Source: Chryseobacterium gleum (GTDB lineage Bacteria > Bacteroidota > Bacteroidia > Flavobacteriales_D > Crocinitomicaceae). From it: DNA of 61,592 bases. Made by a program: the position numbers and the translations under genes. Location of the stretch: assembly GCA_945862165.1 (NCBI GenBank), contig CAMAXI010000013.1, positions 1 to 61,592 of the forward strand. The letters run 5' to 3'. This document shows positions 45,317 to 53,811 of this stretch, piece by piece (the first letter of the stretch is position 1; every line of letters begins with the position of its first letter). The notes below the pieces were generated by a model. It did not search any database. It saw only the letters and a program-made list of their open reading frames with translations, and was not told where the DNA came from.

Positions 45317-47002
45317 ATGAACGAATCCTCACTTTTCCGAAAAAAAAATGTAGATGATATTCTTCGTCAAGTAAAAAAGAATGAAGATTCAGGAGAACAA
45401 CTCGGTAGACACCTAAGCCTAAAAGATTTAATTTCATTTGGTATCGCAGCAATTATTGGTGCTGGGATCTTTAGTACCATTGGGAATGCAAGTCATGCCG
45501 GAGGTCCTGCAGTGGTGTTTTTATTTCTATTTACTGCTTTGGCATGTGGTTTTTCGGCTTTTGCGTATGCGGAATTTGCTTCAATAGTTCCTGTTTCAGG
45601 TAGTGCATATACCTATTCCTATGTGGCGTTTGGGGAGATAGTTGCCTGGATTATTGGATGGTCGCTAATTATGGAATACGCCATTGGAAATATTACCGTA
45701 GCGATTTCTTGGAGTGATTATTTTACAAGCTTACTGGCTAGTGGAGGTTTGAATATTCCAGCCTGGATGCAGATGGATTACCTTTCAGCGCATACTGGAT
45801 TTGAAGAAGCAAGTTTAATTTTAAAACAGGGTCATTCATTCAAATCGTTAGACCTAGACCTACAAACTGCCTATTCGGCATGGAATAATGCTCCCCTGCT
45901 TGGAAGTTTTCACTTTGTAGCAGATTTACCAGCTTTAGGGATTATTGTATTTATAACTTGGTTGGTTTATCGTGGGATTAGAGAGTCTAAAACTGCGGGG
46001 AATTTAATGGTGTTTATTAAGTTGTTTGTGATTTTATTGGTGCTTATAGTTGGTGCGTTTTATGTGGATGTAAAACATTGGACACCTTTTGCACCTGAAA
46101 GTATTGGAGGCGTTTTAAAAGGTGTTTCTGCAGTTTTCTTTGCTTACATTGGTTTTGATGCCATTTCTACAACTGCCGAAGAATGCAAAAATCCAAAACG
46201 CGATTTACCAAAGGCGATGATGTGGTCTATTATAATTTGCACGATTGTTTATGTCTTGATAGCCTTGGTGTTAACAGGGATGGTGGATTATCGTTTGTTG
46301 AATGTTGGAGATCCTTTGTCTTTTGTGTTTGAAAAGTTAGATGTCACTTGGATTGCTGGTATTATAGCGGTGAGTGCCGTTATTGCGATGGCGAGTGTCT
46401 TACTTGTTTTTCAGATGGGACAACCGCGTATATGGATGAGTATGAGTCGGGATGGTTTATTACCAAAACGTTTTTCAAGGATTCATCCTAAATATAAAAC
46501 ACCTAGTTTCGCAACTATTGTCGTTGGTTTTGTCGTTGCGATACCAGCTTTATTTATGAACTTGAAGATGGTGACGGATTTATGTAGTATTGGTACCTTA
46601 TTCGCTTTTGTTTTGGTATGTGGTGGTGTTTTAGTCATGCAGACGCGTAATGGAGGACCGCAAGGAACCTTCAAAACCCCTTATTTGAATTCGAAGTATG
46701 TAATGCCATTTATCGTTTTAATTATCGGAGGAATGATTTATACGTTCGGAATAACTAATGTTACTTTTTCGCAATGGATTTTTATCGGAGTTACCTTATT
46801 GTTTAGTGTATTAGCTTTTAAATATAATTTTTCTACGATTCCCTTGTTGGGTTTGTTGAGTTGCTTTTACATGATGACGGAGTTGGAATTAGCTAATTGG
46901 ATAGGGTTTGGAGTTTGGTTGGTGATAGGGCTGGGGGTGTATTTTGGGTATAGTAGGAAGAGGAGTATACTTGGGAAAGTAGAGGGGAGTGGAGAGAATT
47001 AA
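45317..47002 (+). CDS. APC superfamily amino-acid permease (CAT/YfnA-like)
   Basis: A 561-residue transporter with about 12-14 membrane helices. The first helix has the APC signature FGIAAIIGAGIFSTIG (near 38-53), and helix 6 contains FFAYIGFDAISTTAEECKNPKRDLPKAM, characteristic of cationic amino-acid transporter-like permeases. It probably imports amino acids by proton symport or exchange; substrate specificity cannot be read. It follows a terminator and is probably a single gene; a short CTCTGTGT...CTTTGTG-like repeat fragment lies just after it (47010-47040). Confidence 0.9.
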   Translation: MNESSLFRKKNVDDILRQVKKNEDSGEQLGRHLSLKDLISFGIAAIIGAGIFSTIGNASHAGGPAVVFLFLFTALACGFSAFAYAEFASIVPVSGSAYTYSYVAFGEIVAWIIGWSLIMEYAIGNITVAISWSDYFTSLLASGGLNIPAWMQMDYLSAHTGFEEASLILKQGHSFKSLDLDLQTAYSAWNNAPLLGSFHFVADLPALGIIVFITWLVYRGIRESKTAGNLMVFIKLFVILLVLIVGAFYVDVKHWTPFAPESIGGVLKGVSAVFFAYIGFDAISTTAEECKNPKRDLPKAMMWSIIICTIVYVLIALVLTGMVDYRLLNVGDPLSFVFEKLDVTWIAGIIAVSAVIAMASVLLVFQMGQPRIWMSMSRDGLLPKRFSRIHPKYKTPSFATIVVGFVVAIPALFMNLKMVTDLCSIGTLFAFVLVCGGVLVMQTRNGGPQGTFKTPYLNSKYVMPFIVLIIGGMIYTFGITNVTFSQWIFIGVTLLFSVLAFKYNFSTIPLLGLLSCFYMMTELELANWIGFGVWLVIGLGVYFGYSRKRSILGKVEGSGEN

Positions 47003-47064
47003 ACTTTTACAGTATTTCTCTGTGTACTTTGTGCTAAAAAAAACGTGTTAAATCTTAACTGAAA

Positions 47065-47859
47065 TTAAGTCGCTTTTTCGTTTTTGATGATTTTCCAGAA
47101 GAGTGCAGGTAAGAAGCGTTTGATGTACACCGCATAAATTTCTCGCTTACCAATTAACACTTCCTTTTTCTTTTTAGAAACAGCAGACAGTATGTTGGAG
47201 ACACAAATAGCTACGGGCATACCGCTTGCTTGGTTGTGATCCATTTCATTATGTTTATCACCATTCCCATGAAGAGCAGACATCGAAATTGGGGTGTTTA
47301 TTTTACCCGGACAAAGAATGGTAACCGCAATATTATTTTTTTCTTCCTCTAAAAGCAAACTTTCATAATATCCTTGAAGCGCATGTTTGGATGCGCTGTA
47401 GGCAGAACGTAGAAAGAAACCGAATTTTCCAGCGACACTGGAAGTTACGATGATATGTCCGCTTTTTTGTTCTCTAAAATAAGGCAGTACCGTTTTTGTT
47501 AGTGCGATATTGCCAAAATAATTGATTTCCATGATTCTACGATCTACCTCCATGGATGTTTCATGTGCCTCGGATCGTTGACTCAAACCTCCATTGTTAA
47601 ATAACATATCGATACGTCCAAAGTGCTCGATTATGGATTGACAAAGTGTTGGAAATTCGTATTGTTTTTCTAAATCGAGTTGGAGTACAAGATGATTTTT
47701 AGGTTGATTCAATTTATTAAGTACTTGTTCTAGTGCTTCTTTGTTTCTTGAAGATAGAACAATTTTTGCACCAGTATGACTTAATTGAATTGCCAATTCT
47801 TCTCCAATGCCAGAGGAAGCTCCGGTAATCCAAATAATTTTGTTTGCAAAGTAATTCAT
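47065..47859 (-). CDS. Short-chain dehydrogenase/reductase
   Basis: A 264-residue classical SDR. Coenzyme motif GASSGIGEELA (10-20), structural NNGG at about 88-91 (NNAG in most members), catalytic Ser in VTSSVAGKFG near 140 and Tyr-Lys in YSASKHAL (near 154-161). It is of the DHRS7-like type, probably NADPH-dependent; substrate unknown. It is convergent with the permease and divergent from MscS. Confidence 0.9.
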   Translation of the reverse strand: MNYFANKIIWITGASSGIGEELAIQLSHTGAKIVLSSRNKEALEQVLNKLNQPKNHLVLQLDLEKQYEFPTLCQSIIEHFGRIDMLFNNGGLSQRSEAHETSMEVDRRIMEINYFGNIALTKTVLPYFREQKSGHIIVTSSVAGKFGFFLRSAYSASKHALQGYYESLLLEEEKNNIAVTILCPGKINTPISMSALHGNGDKHNEMDHNQASGMPVAICVSNILSAVSKKKKEVLIGKREIYAVYIKRFLPALFWKIIKNEKAT

Positions 47860-47936
47860 AGAAGCAGAAAGTATAAAGTTAAAAGATTTATATTATTCTA
47901 TCAACTTTTAGCCTTTCAACTTCTAACTAATTCTCT

Positions 47937-47944
47937 TAAATTTG
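47937..47944 (+). promoter_or_regulatory. -7 promoter box (TAAATTTG) of the mscS-like gene
   Basis: An exact TAnnTTTG match 22 bases before the ATG at 47967. Confidence 0.5.
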
Positions 47945-47966
47945 TATTACATTTAACAGTATAAAG

Positions 47967-48800
47967 ATGAAGATTGGATTACATACAATTGAAAAGAAGA
48001 TATTTGGTTTCTCCATGGAGGAGATTGAAAAATGGGCATTGAAAATAGGTACGGATTTATTGTTGTCTATTGTAATTTTGGTTGCTGGTTTTTGGCTGGC
48101 TAATCTAGCATCTAAAACCATTCGTCGTGTGTTAAAACGTAGTCATACAGATGAAAGTTTGGTGACATTTTTGTCTAGTTTGACTTCTACAGCCTTAAAA
48201 TTATTGGTGGTTGTTACAAGTATTACACAGTTTGGTATACAAATGACATCCTTTGTTGCTTTGTTAGGAGCAGCAGGTTTAGCGATAGGTATGGCGTTTT
48301 CCGGTACCTTATCCAATTTTGCTGGAGGGGTGATGATATTGGTTTTTAAACCTTTCAAAGTAGGGGATACAATTTTAGCGCAAACGGCACAAGGGGTTGT
48401 GAAAGAGATCCAAATTTTCAATACCCATATTTATACTCCCGACAATAAAGTGGTTATTTTACCAAATGGTCCAATTGCCAATGGAAATATTACCAATTTG
48501 ACCAAGGCGGATAATCGTCGTGTTGATTTTGTTTTTCATTTAGAATACGGAACGGATTTTGAGGAAGTCAAAACGAATTTATTCACTTTGTTTTCACAGG
48601 AGAAACGTGTACTTCAAGATCCGAAGCCATTCATAGGAATCGGAGCAATGACGACAACTTCGATTGAAATTCATGCGCGTGTTTGGACATCAACCGAAGA
48701 ACACTCCAATGTGTTTTATTCTTTAAATGAAAGCGTGTATACTGAACTTACCGCAAAAGGAATCCAATTTCATCAGGAGAATGCAGTAACAAAAGCATAG
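47967..48800 (+). CDS. Small-conductance mechanosensitive channel (MscS type)
   Basis: A 277-residue inner-membrane channel. Three membrane helices lie near 30-52, 72-95 and 98-130. The pore helix GAAGLAIGMAFSGTLSNF has the Gly/Ala spacing of TM3 in MscS, followed by GGVMILVFKPFKVGDTI and a cytoplasmic beta domain (about 135-180, VVKEIQIFNTHIYTPDNKV) and C-terminal vestibule. It opens under membrane tension to release osmolytes. It shares a unit with the thioesterase gene 5 bases downstream. Confidence 0.95.
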   Translation: MKIGLHTIEKKIFGFSMEEIEKWALKIGTDLLLSIVILVAGFWLANLASKTIRRVLKRSHTDESLVTFLSSLTSTALKLLVVVTSITQFGIQMTSFVALLGAAGLAIGMAFSGTLSNFAGGVMILVFKPFKVGDTILAQTAQGVVKEIQIFNTHIYTPDNKVVILPNGPIANGNITNLTKADNRRVDFVFHLEYGTDFEEVKTNLFTLFSQEKRVLQDPKPFIGIGAMTTTSIEIHARVWTSTEEHSNVFYSLNESVYTELTAKGIQFHQENAVTKA

Positions 48801-48805
48801 CAGGT

Positions 48806-49228
48806 ATGTTCTCCTCCGAATTAATAGCACAATATGCAAAGAGCAATCATTTCGGTGAATTGATTGGTATGCATTGTGAAATTCCTGAAATTGGAAAGGT
48901 AGATTATTATATTACGATTGAAGATAAGCATTTAGCTACGCCAATCGCAGCACATGGAGGGGTTATTGCTTCATTAATGGATGCAGCTTTAGGAGTTGCG
49001 TGTTTGAGTGCTGTAGTAAACGATAATAAAGTAGTGTCTACTTTAGAGTTGTCTTTACGTTTTTTGAAACCTGCTGAGCTTGGCGCTACGATTGTTGCAA
49101 AGTCGAATGTGGTTTCCAAAGGAAATAGAATTCTAGTTTCAGAAGTAAAAGTGTATGATGGAGAAACGTTAATCGCGATGGGGTCAGGAACGTTTAACGC
49201 GTATCCGAAGGAGAAAGCAGGATATTGA
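48806..49228 (+). CDS. PaaI-type hotdog thioesterase
   Basis: A 140-residue single hotdog domain with HGGVIASLMDAALGVAC (near 49-65), whose Gly-Gly and Asp/Glu region form the PaaI/YbaV thioesterase active site, and ELSLRFLKPAELGATIVAKSNVVSKG. It hydrolyses acyl-CoA, probably aromatic or short-chain, in the cytoplasm as a tetramer; substrate unknown. It starts 5 bases after the MscS gene. Confidence 0.9.
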   Translation: MFSSELIAQYAKSNHFGELIGMHCEIPEIGKVDYYITIEDKHLATPIAAHGGVIASLMDAALGVACLSAVVNDNKVVSTLELSLRFLKPAELGATIVAKSNVVSKGNRILVSEVKVYDGETLIAMGSGTFNAYPKEKAGY

Positions 49229-49230
49229 GT

Positions 49231-49268
49231 AGTTATGAATTATAATTTATAACCCATAATTCATAACT
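49231..49268. repeat. AT-rich perfect inverted repeat filling a convergent junction
   Basis: AGTTATGAATTAT (49231-49243) and ATAATTCATAACT (49256-49268) are exact inverse copies, spaced by 12 bases. The element occupies the whole 40-base gap between the thioesterase stop and the stop of the convergent gene. It could act as a weak bidirectional terminator. Confidence 0.7.
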
Positions 49269-49811
49269 CTAAAACAACTTCTGTAATTCGTTAATTAAAA
49301 ACTCGTTTGTAATTTCTGTAGGTAGTTTTTCGAGTTGCGTAGCGATTTCAAAAATCTTTTGAGATAAGTCTAAAGCGTTTCCGTTTTCATCGATTTGACT
49401 ACTTGCTAGGTTGATGATTTTAATGATTTCTTCTTTCGATTCTTTCACCATTTTCCAGCCTTGAGGCGAGATGAAGATTTGTTGCGCAATGTTGTGTTCA
49501 AACTCGCTACGAATCGTTGAAAGAAGTTCTCCTTGTAGTTGTTTTGCTTGCATGCCGTTTTCGAATTTACGCATCACCAAGGAGTTTGGGGAAATACGTT
49601 CCATAAACAAAATGATGCGTTGGTATGCTTCTACGCGGTGCGGTAAGAAGAACTTCGCGTTTTCGTTGGAGTTGTTTACATCTGGTTTTGTTACAGCAAC
49701 CGCTACAGGTGTTTCTACTACTTTCTGTTGTTGTGATTTCAATACATATACCAAGATAATAGATAAACTTAATGTTGGTACGATGATTCCGATGAGCGCT
49801 AAAATATCCAT
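49269..49811 (-). CDS. Conserved single-pass membrane protein, function unknown
   Basis: A 180-residue protein with an N-terminal membrane helix (ILALIGIIVPTLSLSIILVYVL, residues 3-24) and a cytoplasmic or periplasmic helical domain (about 55-180) with the pattern FFLPHRVEAYQRIILFMERISP. This resembles a Bacteroidota-restricted family of uncharacterised proteins, possibly the DUF7935 type, which I recall without certainty. It is transcribed alone, with a low-complexity spacer upstream. Confidence 0.7.
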   Translation of the reverse strand: MDILALIGIIVPTLSLSIILVYVLKSQQQKVVETPVAVAVTKPDVNNSNENAKFFLPHRVEAYQRIILFMERISPNSLVMRKFENGMQAKQLQGELLSTIRSEFEHNIAQQIFISPQGWKMVKESKEEIIKIINLASSQIDENGNALDLSQKIFEIATQLEKLPTEITNEFLINELQKLF

Positions 49812-49840
49812 TTTTTTGTTTTATAGATTTTGACTTAATT

Positions 49841-49955
49841 AATCCCTATCTGCTATTTACTAATCCCTATTTACTAACTCCTAACTCCTATCTACTAATT
49901 CCTAATTGCTATCTGCTAATTGCTAATTGCTAATTGCTATCTACTAATCCCTATT
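49841..49955. repeat. Low-complexity CTAAT(T/C)NCTAT tandem words
   Basis: About 115 bases made of degenerate 7-to-11-base words such as CTAATTGCTAATTGCTAT, CTAATCCCTAT and CTAACTCCTAT. No ORF, stem or promoter is seen in it. It separates the DUF7935-like gene from the MNT/HEPN genes. Replication slippage of a short word is the simplest explanation. Confidence 0.7.
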
Positions 49956-50268
49956 TCTCATAAAATACTTGACCAACAAGATCGATATGTTCTTGTAACG
50001 AAGGAGCGTTCAATTTAGTATAAATAGAGATGTCAAATAAATAGGGGGTGTTCAAATCGTCAATTTCCCAGTCGAGTTTGGAAAGTGTATCTCGCGTTAC
50101 GTTTTCTCCAAAGAGGGTGATGTCGATGTCCGAACCAGGTCGGTAATTTCCTTTTGCACGCGAACCATAAATAACTACTTTTTCGATTTCCGGATGTAGG
50201 CGAAATACTCCGTTGATTTTATCAATCGTAGTTAGTTTTAATCCGAATTTCAAAGATTCCGTTTCCAT
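49951..50268 (-). CDS. MNT-type minimal nucleotidyltransferase (antitoxin of HEPN/MNT)
   Basis: A 105-residue protein with the nucleotidyltransferase motif GSRAKGNYRPGSDIDI (near 36-51; GS-x10-DxD) and a later DISIY that gives the third Asp. It resembles the MNT half of HEPN/MNT toxin-antitoxin modules, which in studied examples AMPylates the HEPN toxin to neutralise it. Its ATG overlaps the stop of the adjacent HEPN gene by one base (TAATG), so it is translated after it. It is the last gene of the operon. Confidence 0.9.
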   Translation of the reverse strand: METESLKFGLKLTTIDKINGVFRLHPEIEKVVIYGSRAKGNYRPGSDIDITLFGENVTRDTLSKLDWEIDDLNTPYLFDISIYTKLNAPSLQEHIDLVGQVFYEK

Positions 50269-50666
50269 TAGAGGTATGTTTTCATTTTTGAATAAAAATT
50301 TTCGAAGGCTGAAATATGATTCTTTAAAATATTATTAACTACTATTTCTGCATTTTCATGATCGTAGGTATGTACTGTGCGATTTCGGTCATTTACCATA
50401 TCTATCCAAGCATCTCCATTGTCTATTATTCCCATCTTAAAAGCTTGTCGAATAGCATCTTTTGAACCAAATATTTCATTATTCCCTTTTTCTAGAAGAA
50501 AATCTTTCATGACATTCCATCCAAGTTCATAGGTGTATTCAAATGCCTTGATTAACCCTTGTTCTTCTCTAATATTTAATTTTTCAACGCTAGTAAAATT
50601 ACGAAGTACATCTAGAGCTTTCTCATAATTCATAAAACGTTGTTTCCAGCGAATATCTTGTTCCAT
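50268..50666 (-). CDS. HEPN-type HI0074-like protein (toxin half, copy 1)
   Basis: A 132-residue helical protein of the HI0074/nucleotidyltransferase-substrate-binding family. The HEPN RNase motif R-N-x3-H is present as RNRTVH near 93-98. The first residues RWKQRFMNYEKALDVL match copy 2. It overlaps the MNT start by one base. In this family the HEPN protein is typically an RNase toxin; the paired MNT antitoxin is directly downstream. Confidence 0.88.
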   Translation of the reverse strand: MEQDIRWKQRFMNYEKALDVLRNFTSVEKLNIREEQGLIKAFEYTYELGWNVMKDFLLEKGNNEIFGSKDAIRQAFKMGIIDNGDAWIDMVNDRNRTVHTYDHENAEIVVNNILKNHISAFENFYSKMKTYL

Positions 50667-50690
50667 TCGATTTAATTAATTCAATATTTA

Positions 50691-51092
50691 TTATATTAAC
50701 TGTTTCATTTTTGCTTCAAACGAAATGAGTGCTGGTAGGTAGTGTTTAATTATCTTTTGGTATTCTTCTTCCAAAATAGATTCTTGATACGTATGTACAG
50801 TGTTATTTCTACTTTCAATCATTTCCATCCACACTTCACCATTTTCAAGGATATTTTTATTAAACGCTTCCCGAGTAGCAGTTCGAGAACCTGTAATTTG
50901 ATTTAAACCCTCATATTCCAGATAATCTTTTAAAACTTTCCATGCTAATTCATGGGTAAATTCAAATCGTTGTATAATACCTTCTTTAATGATGTTTTCT
51001 TCCGTATTTGCAAATTTGTCTACTCCTTCAACTAATTGTTTTAAGGCATTTTCAAAATTCATAAAACGTTGTTTCCAGCGAATATCCTCCAT
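50691..51092 (-). CDS. HEPN-type HI0074-like protein (copy 2, no MNT of its own)
   Basis: A 133-residue paralogue of copy 1 with HEPN motif RNNTVH near 96-101. The DNA for residues 4-12 is identical over 29 bases to copy 1 (51058-51086 compared with 50629-50657), showing recent duplication or gene conversion. It lies 24 bases upstream of copy 1, so the module is HEPN2-HEPN1-MNT. Only one MNT exists to neutralise two HEPN proteins. It follows the DUF3050 gene by 15 bases. Confidence 0.87.
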   Translation of the reverse strand: MEDIRWKQRFMNFENALKQLVEGVDKFANTEENIIKEGIIQRFEFTHELAWKVLKDYLEYEGLNQITGSRTATREAFNKNILENGEVWMEMIESRNNTVHTYQESILEEEYQKIIKHYLPALISFEAKMKQLI

Positions 51093-51107
51093 CGGTAGGT
51101 GTAATAA

Positions 51108-51902
51108 TTAATTTGGTTGTGCGATTAATTTTTTCGCTTGTATCGCTTTTAATACACCGTCCCAAAGTAATTTTCGTTGTTCTAAAGAAGCTAGTATGTA
51201 TGTTTCTGCTTCGTCCCAATGCGCATCGTTTGTACCGCACAATTCCTCTGTCATTTGAATTGCCAAGTGGCTATGGTGATCTCCGTCTACTTCAATATGT
51301 CGGTCGAGGTAATATTTTATTGGTGCAATTTGATTTGGAAATTGTTTGTTTAATTCATTCACCAAAGCATAAAACATGTTTGGGATTAAATCTTCACGAC
51401 CAAAGGTAAAGATTGCAGCTTGCAGGTATGCTTTGTTTGTGTTTATTGTTTGGAAGGTGAAGCGTACAAAATTGCGAACACTTTCCGGCGTATTACTAAC
51501 TGCAAAACTCTCCTCCATATTTTTGGTGTTTTGAAGCGAATTACAAAAACGCAGGATTTCATCCGTAGATGCATTCGCTTGTTGCATAGCGTCTAAGTAT
51601 AGCTCAAAATGACTTGTTCTCACACCATGCGCATCCACGTCGGATTCTTCACTAACTACAATTTCGTTGATTAAAAAACGCGTTTCAGGTGCTCCAGTAG
51701 GAAACCAAGGAGTTTCTACACACGTTAAGTTTCGTTGCAAGGATTTAAGCAAGGACATAAAATCCCAAACGGCATACACGTGATGCTGCATGAATAGTTG
51801 AATGTCTTCCATGGTTTTAATTTCTTGAAACAAGGCATGGTTCACAATCGATTCACGGATAGGTTGAATTCTTTCTTTGATTTGCGTAATTCTTGGATGC
51901 AT
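51108..51902 (-). CDS. DUF3050 protein, haem-oxygenase-like helical fold
   Basis: A 264-residue protein. Pattern HPRITQIKERIQPIRESIVNHALF, then MQHHVYAVWDFMSLLKSLQRNLTC and YYLDRHIEVDGDHHSHLAIQM, with several His/Glu/Asp positions in helices. This is typical of DUF3050, a member of the haem-oxygenase-like diiron oxygenase clan. A metal-dependent oxidase is inferred; substrate unknown. It belongs to the minus-strand operon between acyltransferase and the HEPN genes. Confidence 0.85.
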   Translation of the reverse strand: MHPRITQIKERIQPIRESIVNHALFQEIKTMEDIQLFMQHHVYAVWDFMSLLKSLQRNLTCVETPWFPTGAPETRFLINEIVVSEESDVDAHGVRTSHFELYLDAMQQANASTDEILRFCNSLQNTKNMEESFAVSNTPESVRNFVRFTFQTINTNKAYLQAAIFTFGREDLIPNMFYALVNELNKQFPNQIAPIKYYLDRHIEVDGDHHSHLAIQMTEELCGTNDAHWDEAETYILASLEQRKLLWDGVLKAIQAKKLIAQPN

Positions 51903-51914
51903 AGCGTTCGGTTT

Positions 51915-53042
51915 TTATTTTTTATTAATATCGCGTAGTTTCATAAATGGTACTTCAATCAAGACATATAATAGGTAAGATAAAACGATGGTTACCGCCC
52001 AAAATAAGAGGTATTCGTATTTCCAATAGCTTGGTAGTATGTGTTTATGTAGGTAATTTCCGTGAATAACATGTTTAATGAAAATATGTATCACAACGGT
52101 TAGATTAGTTAAATACATGGAATACGAAATTAAACTGATAAATGTAACTGCTTTGCTAATTCTTGGAAAACGAAATTCTTTCCAGTTTGTTAAGAAAGGC
52201 AAACAGATAAAAACAATCAGAGATTTAATAATTGGTAGCCAAACGATGGAGTATTCACTAATGTTACTTGGGTTTTTGAATTTCAAATAGTATAAAGCAA
52301 TAAATGCAAGGATTGGAATAATGGCAAAATTTGCTTTGTTCCACACTTTCGGGAAGTAGTAAGCGATATAGGCTGCGAGTACCCCAAACATGATGGAGTC
52401 TAGGCGCGGTAATACTTGTCGTGTGATCTGTAGGTTTAATTCTTCAAAGTCTGTTAAATGCAATGTTCTATATAAATACAAACGGTAACTAATAATCGCA
52501 ATGATTCCGGCGATTAATACGATTAAAGTAGTTGTTTTTACGGTGGCTTTGCTTATACGTAACGCTAAGAATAAAGCAATAGGTGTAAGTAAGTAAAACC
52601 ATTCTTCAATACTTAAACTCCAGGATTCCGCGAAAAACAGCGGTAATTTATGGTTTAAGTTTTGGGTGAAAATAAAGTAACGATACCAATCCGAAGGAAC
52701 ACGTTCCACTTTGAATGCAAACGTATATATCAATACTACCGTTAAAATGATAAAATAAATAGGAGCAGTTCGTAGCCATCTGCGCGACCAAAAGTTAAGT
52801 AGTACTGGAAACGTTGGTTTTTCTTTTTCTACTATTTTAATGAGAATTCCGCCAATTAAAAATCCGCTTAATACAAAAAACATAGCAACTCCATCTAAGG
52901 TGATCTTACGGATAATGTCTTTGTATGCTTCTGGGACTAAAATTGCACTGTGACCAAAAACAACAAATAGGATAGCAAACATACGTAACAAGTCTAGACC
53001 GAATACGCGGGAATGGCCATAATTTATTTTTAAAAAATTCAT
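51915..53042 (-). CDS. Acyltransferase 3 family membrane protein
   Basis: A 375-residue protein of the OafA/YrhL-like acyltransferase-3 family with about 10 membrane helices. The catalytic region RMFAILFVVFGHS (N-terminal R...H) and EEWFYLLTPIALFLA are visible. It O-acylates envelope glycans or lipids; substrate not known. The listed ATG 53042 gives a normal start; an in-frame TTG at 53069 would add 9 residues. It is the first gene of the DUF3050/HEPN/HEPN/MNT operon, 12 bases before DUF3050. Confidence 0.85.
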   Translation of the reverse strand: MNFLKINYGHSRVFGLDLLRMFAILFVVFGHSAILVPEAYKDIIRKITLDGVAMFFVLSGFLIGGILIKIVEKEKPTFPVLLNFWSRRWLRTAPIYFIILTVVLIYTFAFKVERVPSDWYRYFIFTQNLNHKLPLFFAESWSLSIEEWFYLLTPIALFLALRISKATVKTTTLIVLIAGIIAIISYRLYLYRTLHLTDFEELNLQITRQVLPRLDSIMFGVLAAYIAYYFPKVWNKANFAIIPILAFIALYYLKFKNPSNISEYSIVWLPIIKSLIVFICLPFLTNWKEFRFPRISKAVTFISLISYSMYLTNLTVVIHIFIKHVIHGNYLHKHILPSYWKYEYLLFWAVTIVLSYLLYVLIEVPFMKLRDINKK

Positions 53043-53303
53043 CCAGTAGTTAAAAGTTATATCTAACAAATGTACTTATTAAAGTATAAAATTGAAAATG
53101 AAAAAGAATAAAGTAGTGTGAAACGTATTTTTCAATCGAACGATGTTTAGATGTGTTTTCTAGCTAAATCAAAGCGTTCAGATGGTAATTTAAATATGCG
53201 TTTTCTTTAAATCTGTTTTGTTTTAAATATAATTTTGTAATTACTTGTTTTTCAGTATTTAATTTCGTAAATTAAAGATGTTATTCACCTAAATACTACG
53301 GTT

Positions 53304-53420
53304 ATGGACGAGAACACAAAAGATGATAAAATTAAAATTTTCATCGCATATTTCATTATAATAGTCGTGACCTTAATGGTCTTATTAGTTGCTTTCGGCG
53401 CTTTTGATAGAAACAAATAA
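53304..53420 (+). CDS. 38-residue single-pass membrane microprotein
   Basis: An ATG-to-TAA frame of 38 codons: a charged N-terminus (MDENTKDDKIKI), one hydrophobic helix (residues about 12-33, FIAYFIIIVVTLMVLLVAFGAF) and a short polar tail (DRNK). It is followed within 55 bases by a strong terminator. A TAATTTCG box upstream differs from TAnnTTTG by one base. I do not recognise the family. Size, charge and structure argue for a real small protein but there is no direct proof. Confidence 0.5.
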   Translation: MDENTKDDKIKIFIAYFIIIVVTLMVLLVAFGAFDRNK

Positions 53421-53472
53421 AATACATTATAATTAAATTAACGAATATAAAAAAAAATTAACGAATATAAAA

Positions 53473-53503
53473 AAATAGGCTGTCTATAAGAGGCAGCCTA
53501 TTT
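53473..53503. terminator. Bidirectional terminator
   Basis: The stem AAATAGGCTGTCT / AGGCAGCCTATTT (one G-T pair) with loop ATAAG sits between the 38-residue gene (plus) and a convergent gene (minus, stop 53527). A-rich sequence on the left supplies the T tract for the minus direction. Confidence 0.8.
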
Positions 53504-53526
53504 AATATATATATATCTGTGATTTA

Positions 53527-53811
53527 TCAACTCACATATTCAACATCTAGGATACGCGAAATAGGTATCCACATTCCACCTTTAAGGCAAATAAACTTTG
53601 TTCCAGTTGCCCAGATAGTTGTTTCTACTTTTTTTGGTCCTTCATCATCTTGAAAGTAAATGATAACTTTAGAATGATGGATGTTGCCAAGAAGTGTCGC
53701 TTTTTCAAGTCGTTGGATGATGTCATCGTGTTGCTCTAAGTCCAATTCTTTATGAAAAGAGAGAGATGGCACTACTTCTTTTTCAATGCGTGTATAGTAT
53801 AAATTTTCCAT
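53527..53811 (-). CDS. Small conserved cytoplasmic protein, family not recognised
   Basis: A 94-residue protein with no signal or membrane helix. The C-terminal half reads as a small beta barrel (KVIIYFQDDEGPKKVETTIWATG, FICLKGGMWIPISRILDVEY), resembling in outline SH3-like or RNA-binding-type barrels found in uncharacterised Bacteroidota proteins. The start is ATG at 53811. No partner is adjacent. Confidence 0.65.
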   Translation of the reverse strand: MENLYYTRIEKEVVPSLSFHKELDLEQHDDIIQRLEKATLLGNIHHSKVIIYFQDDEGPKKVETTIWATGTKFICLKGGMWIPISRILDVEYVS

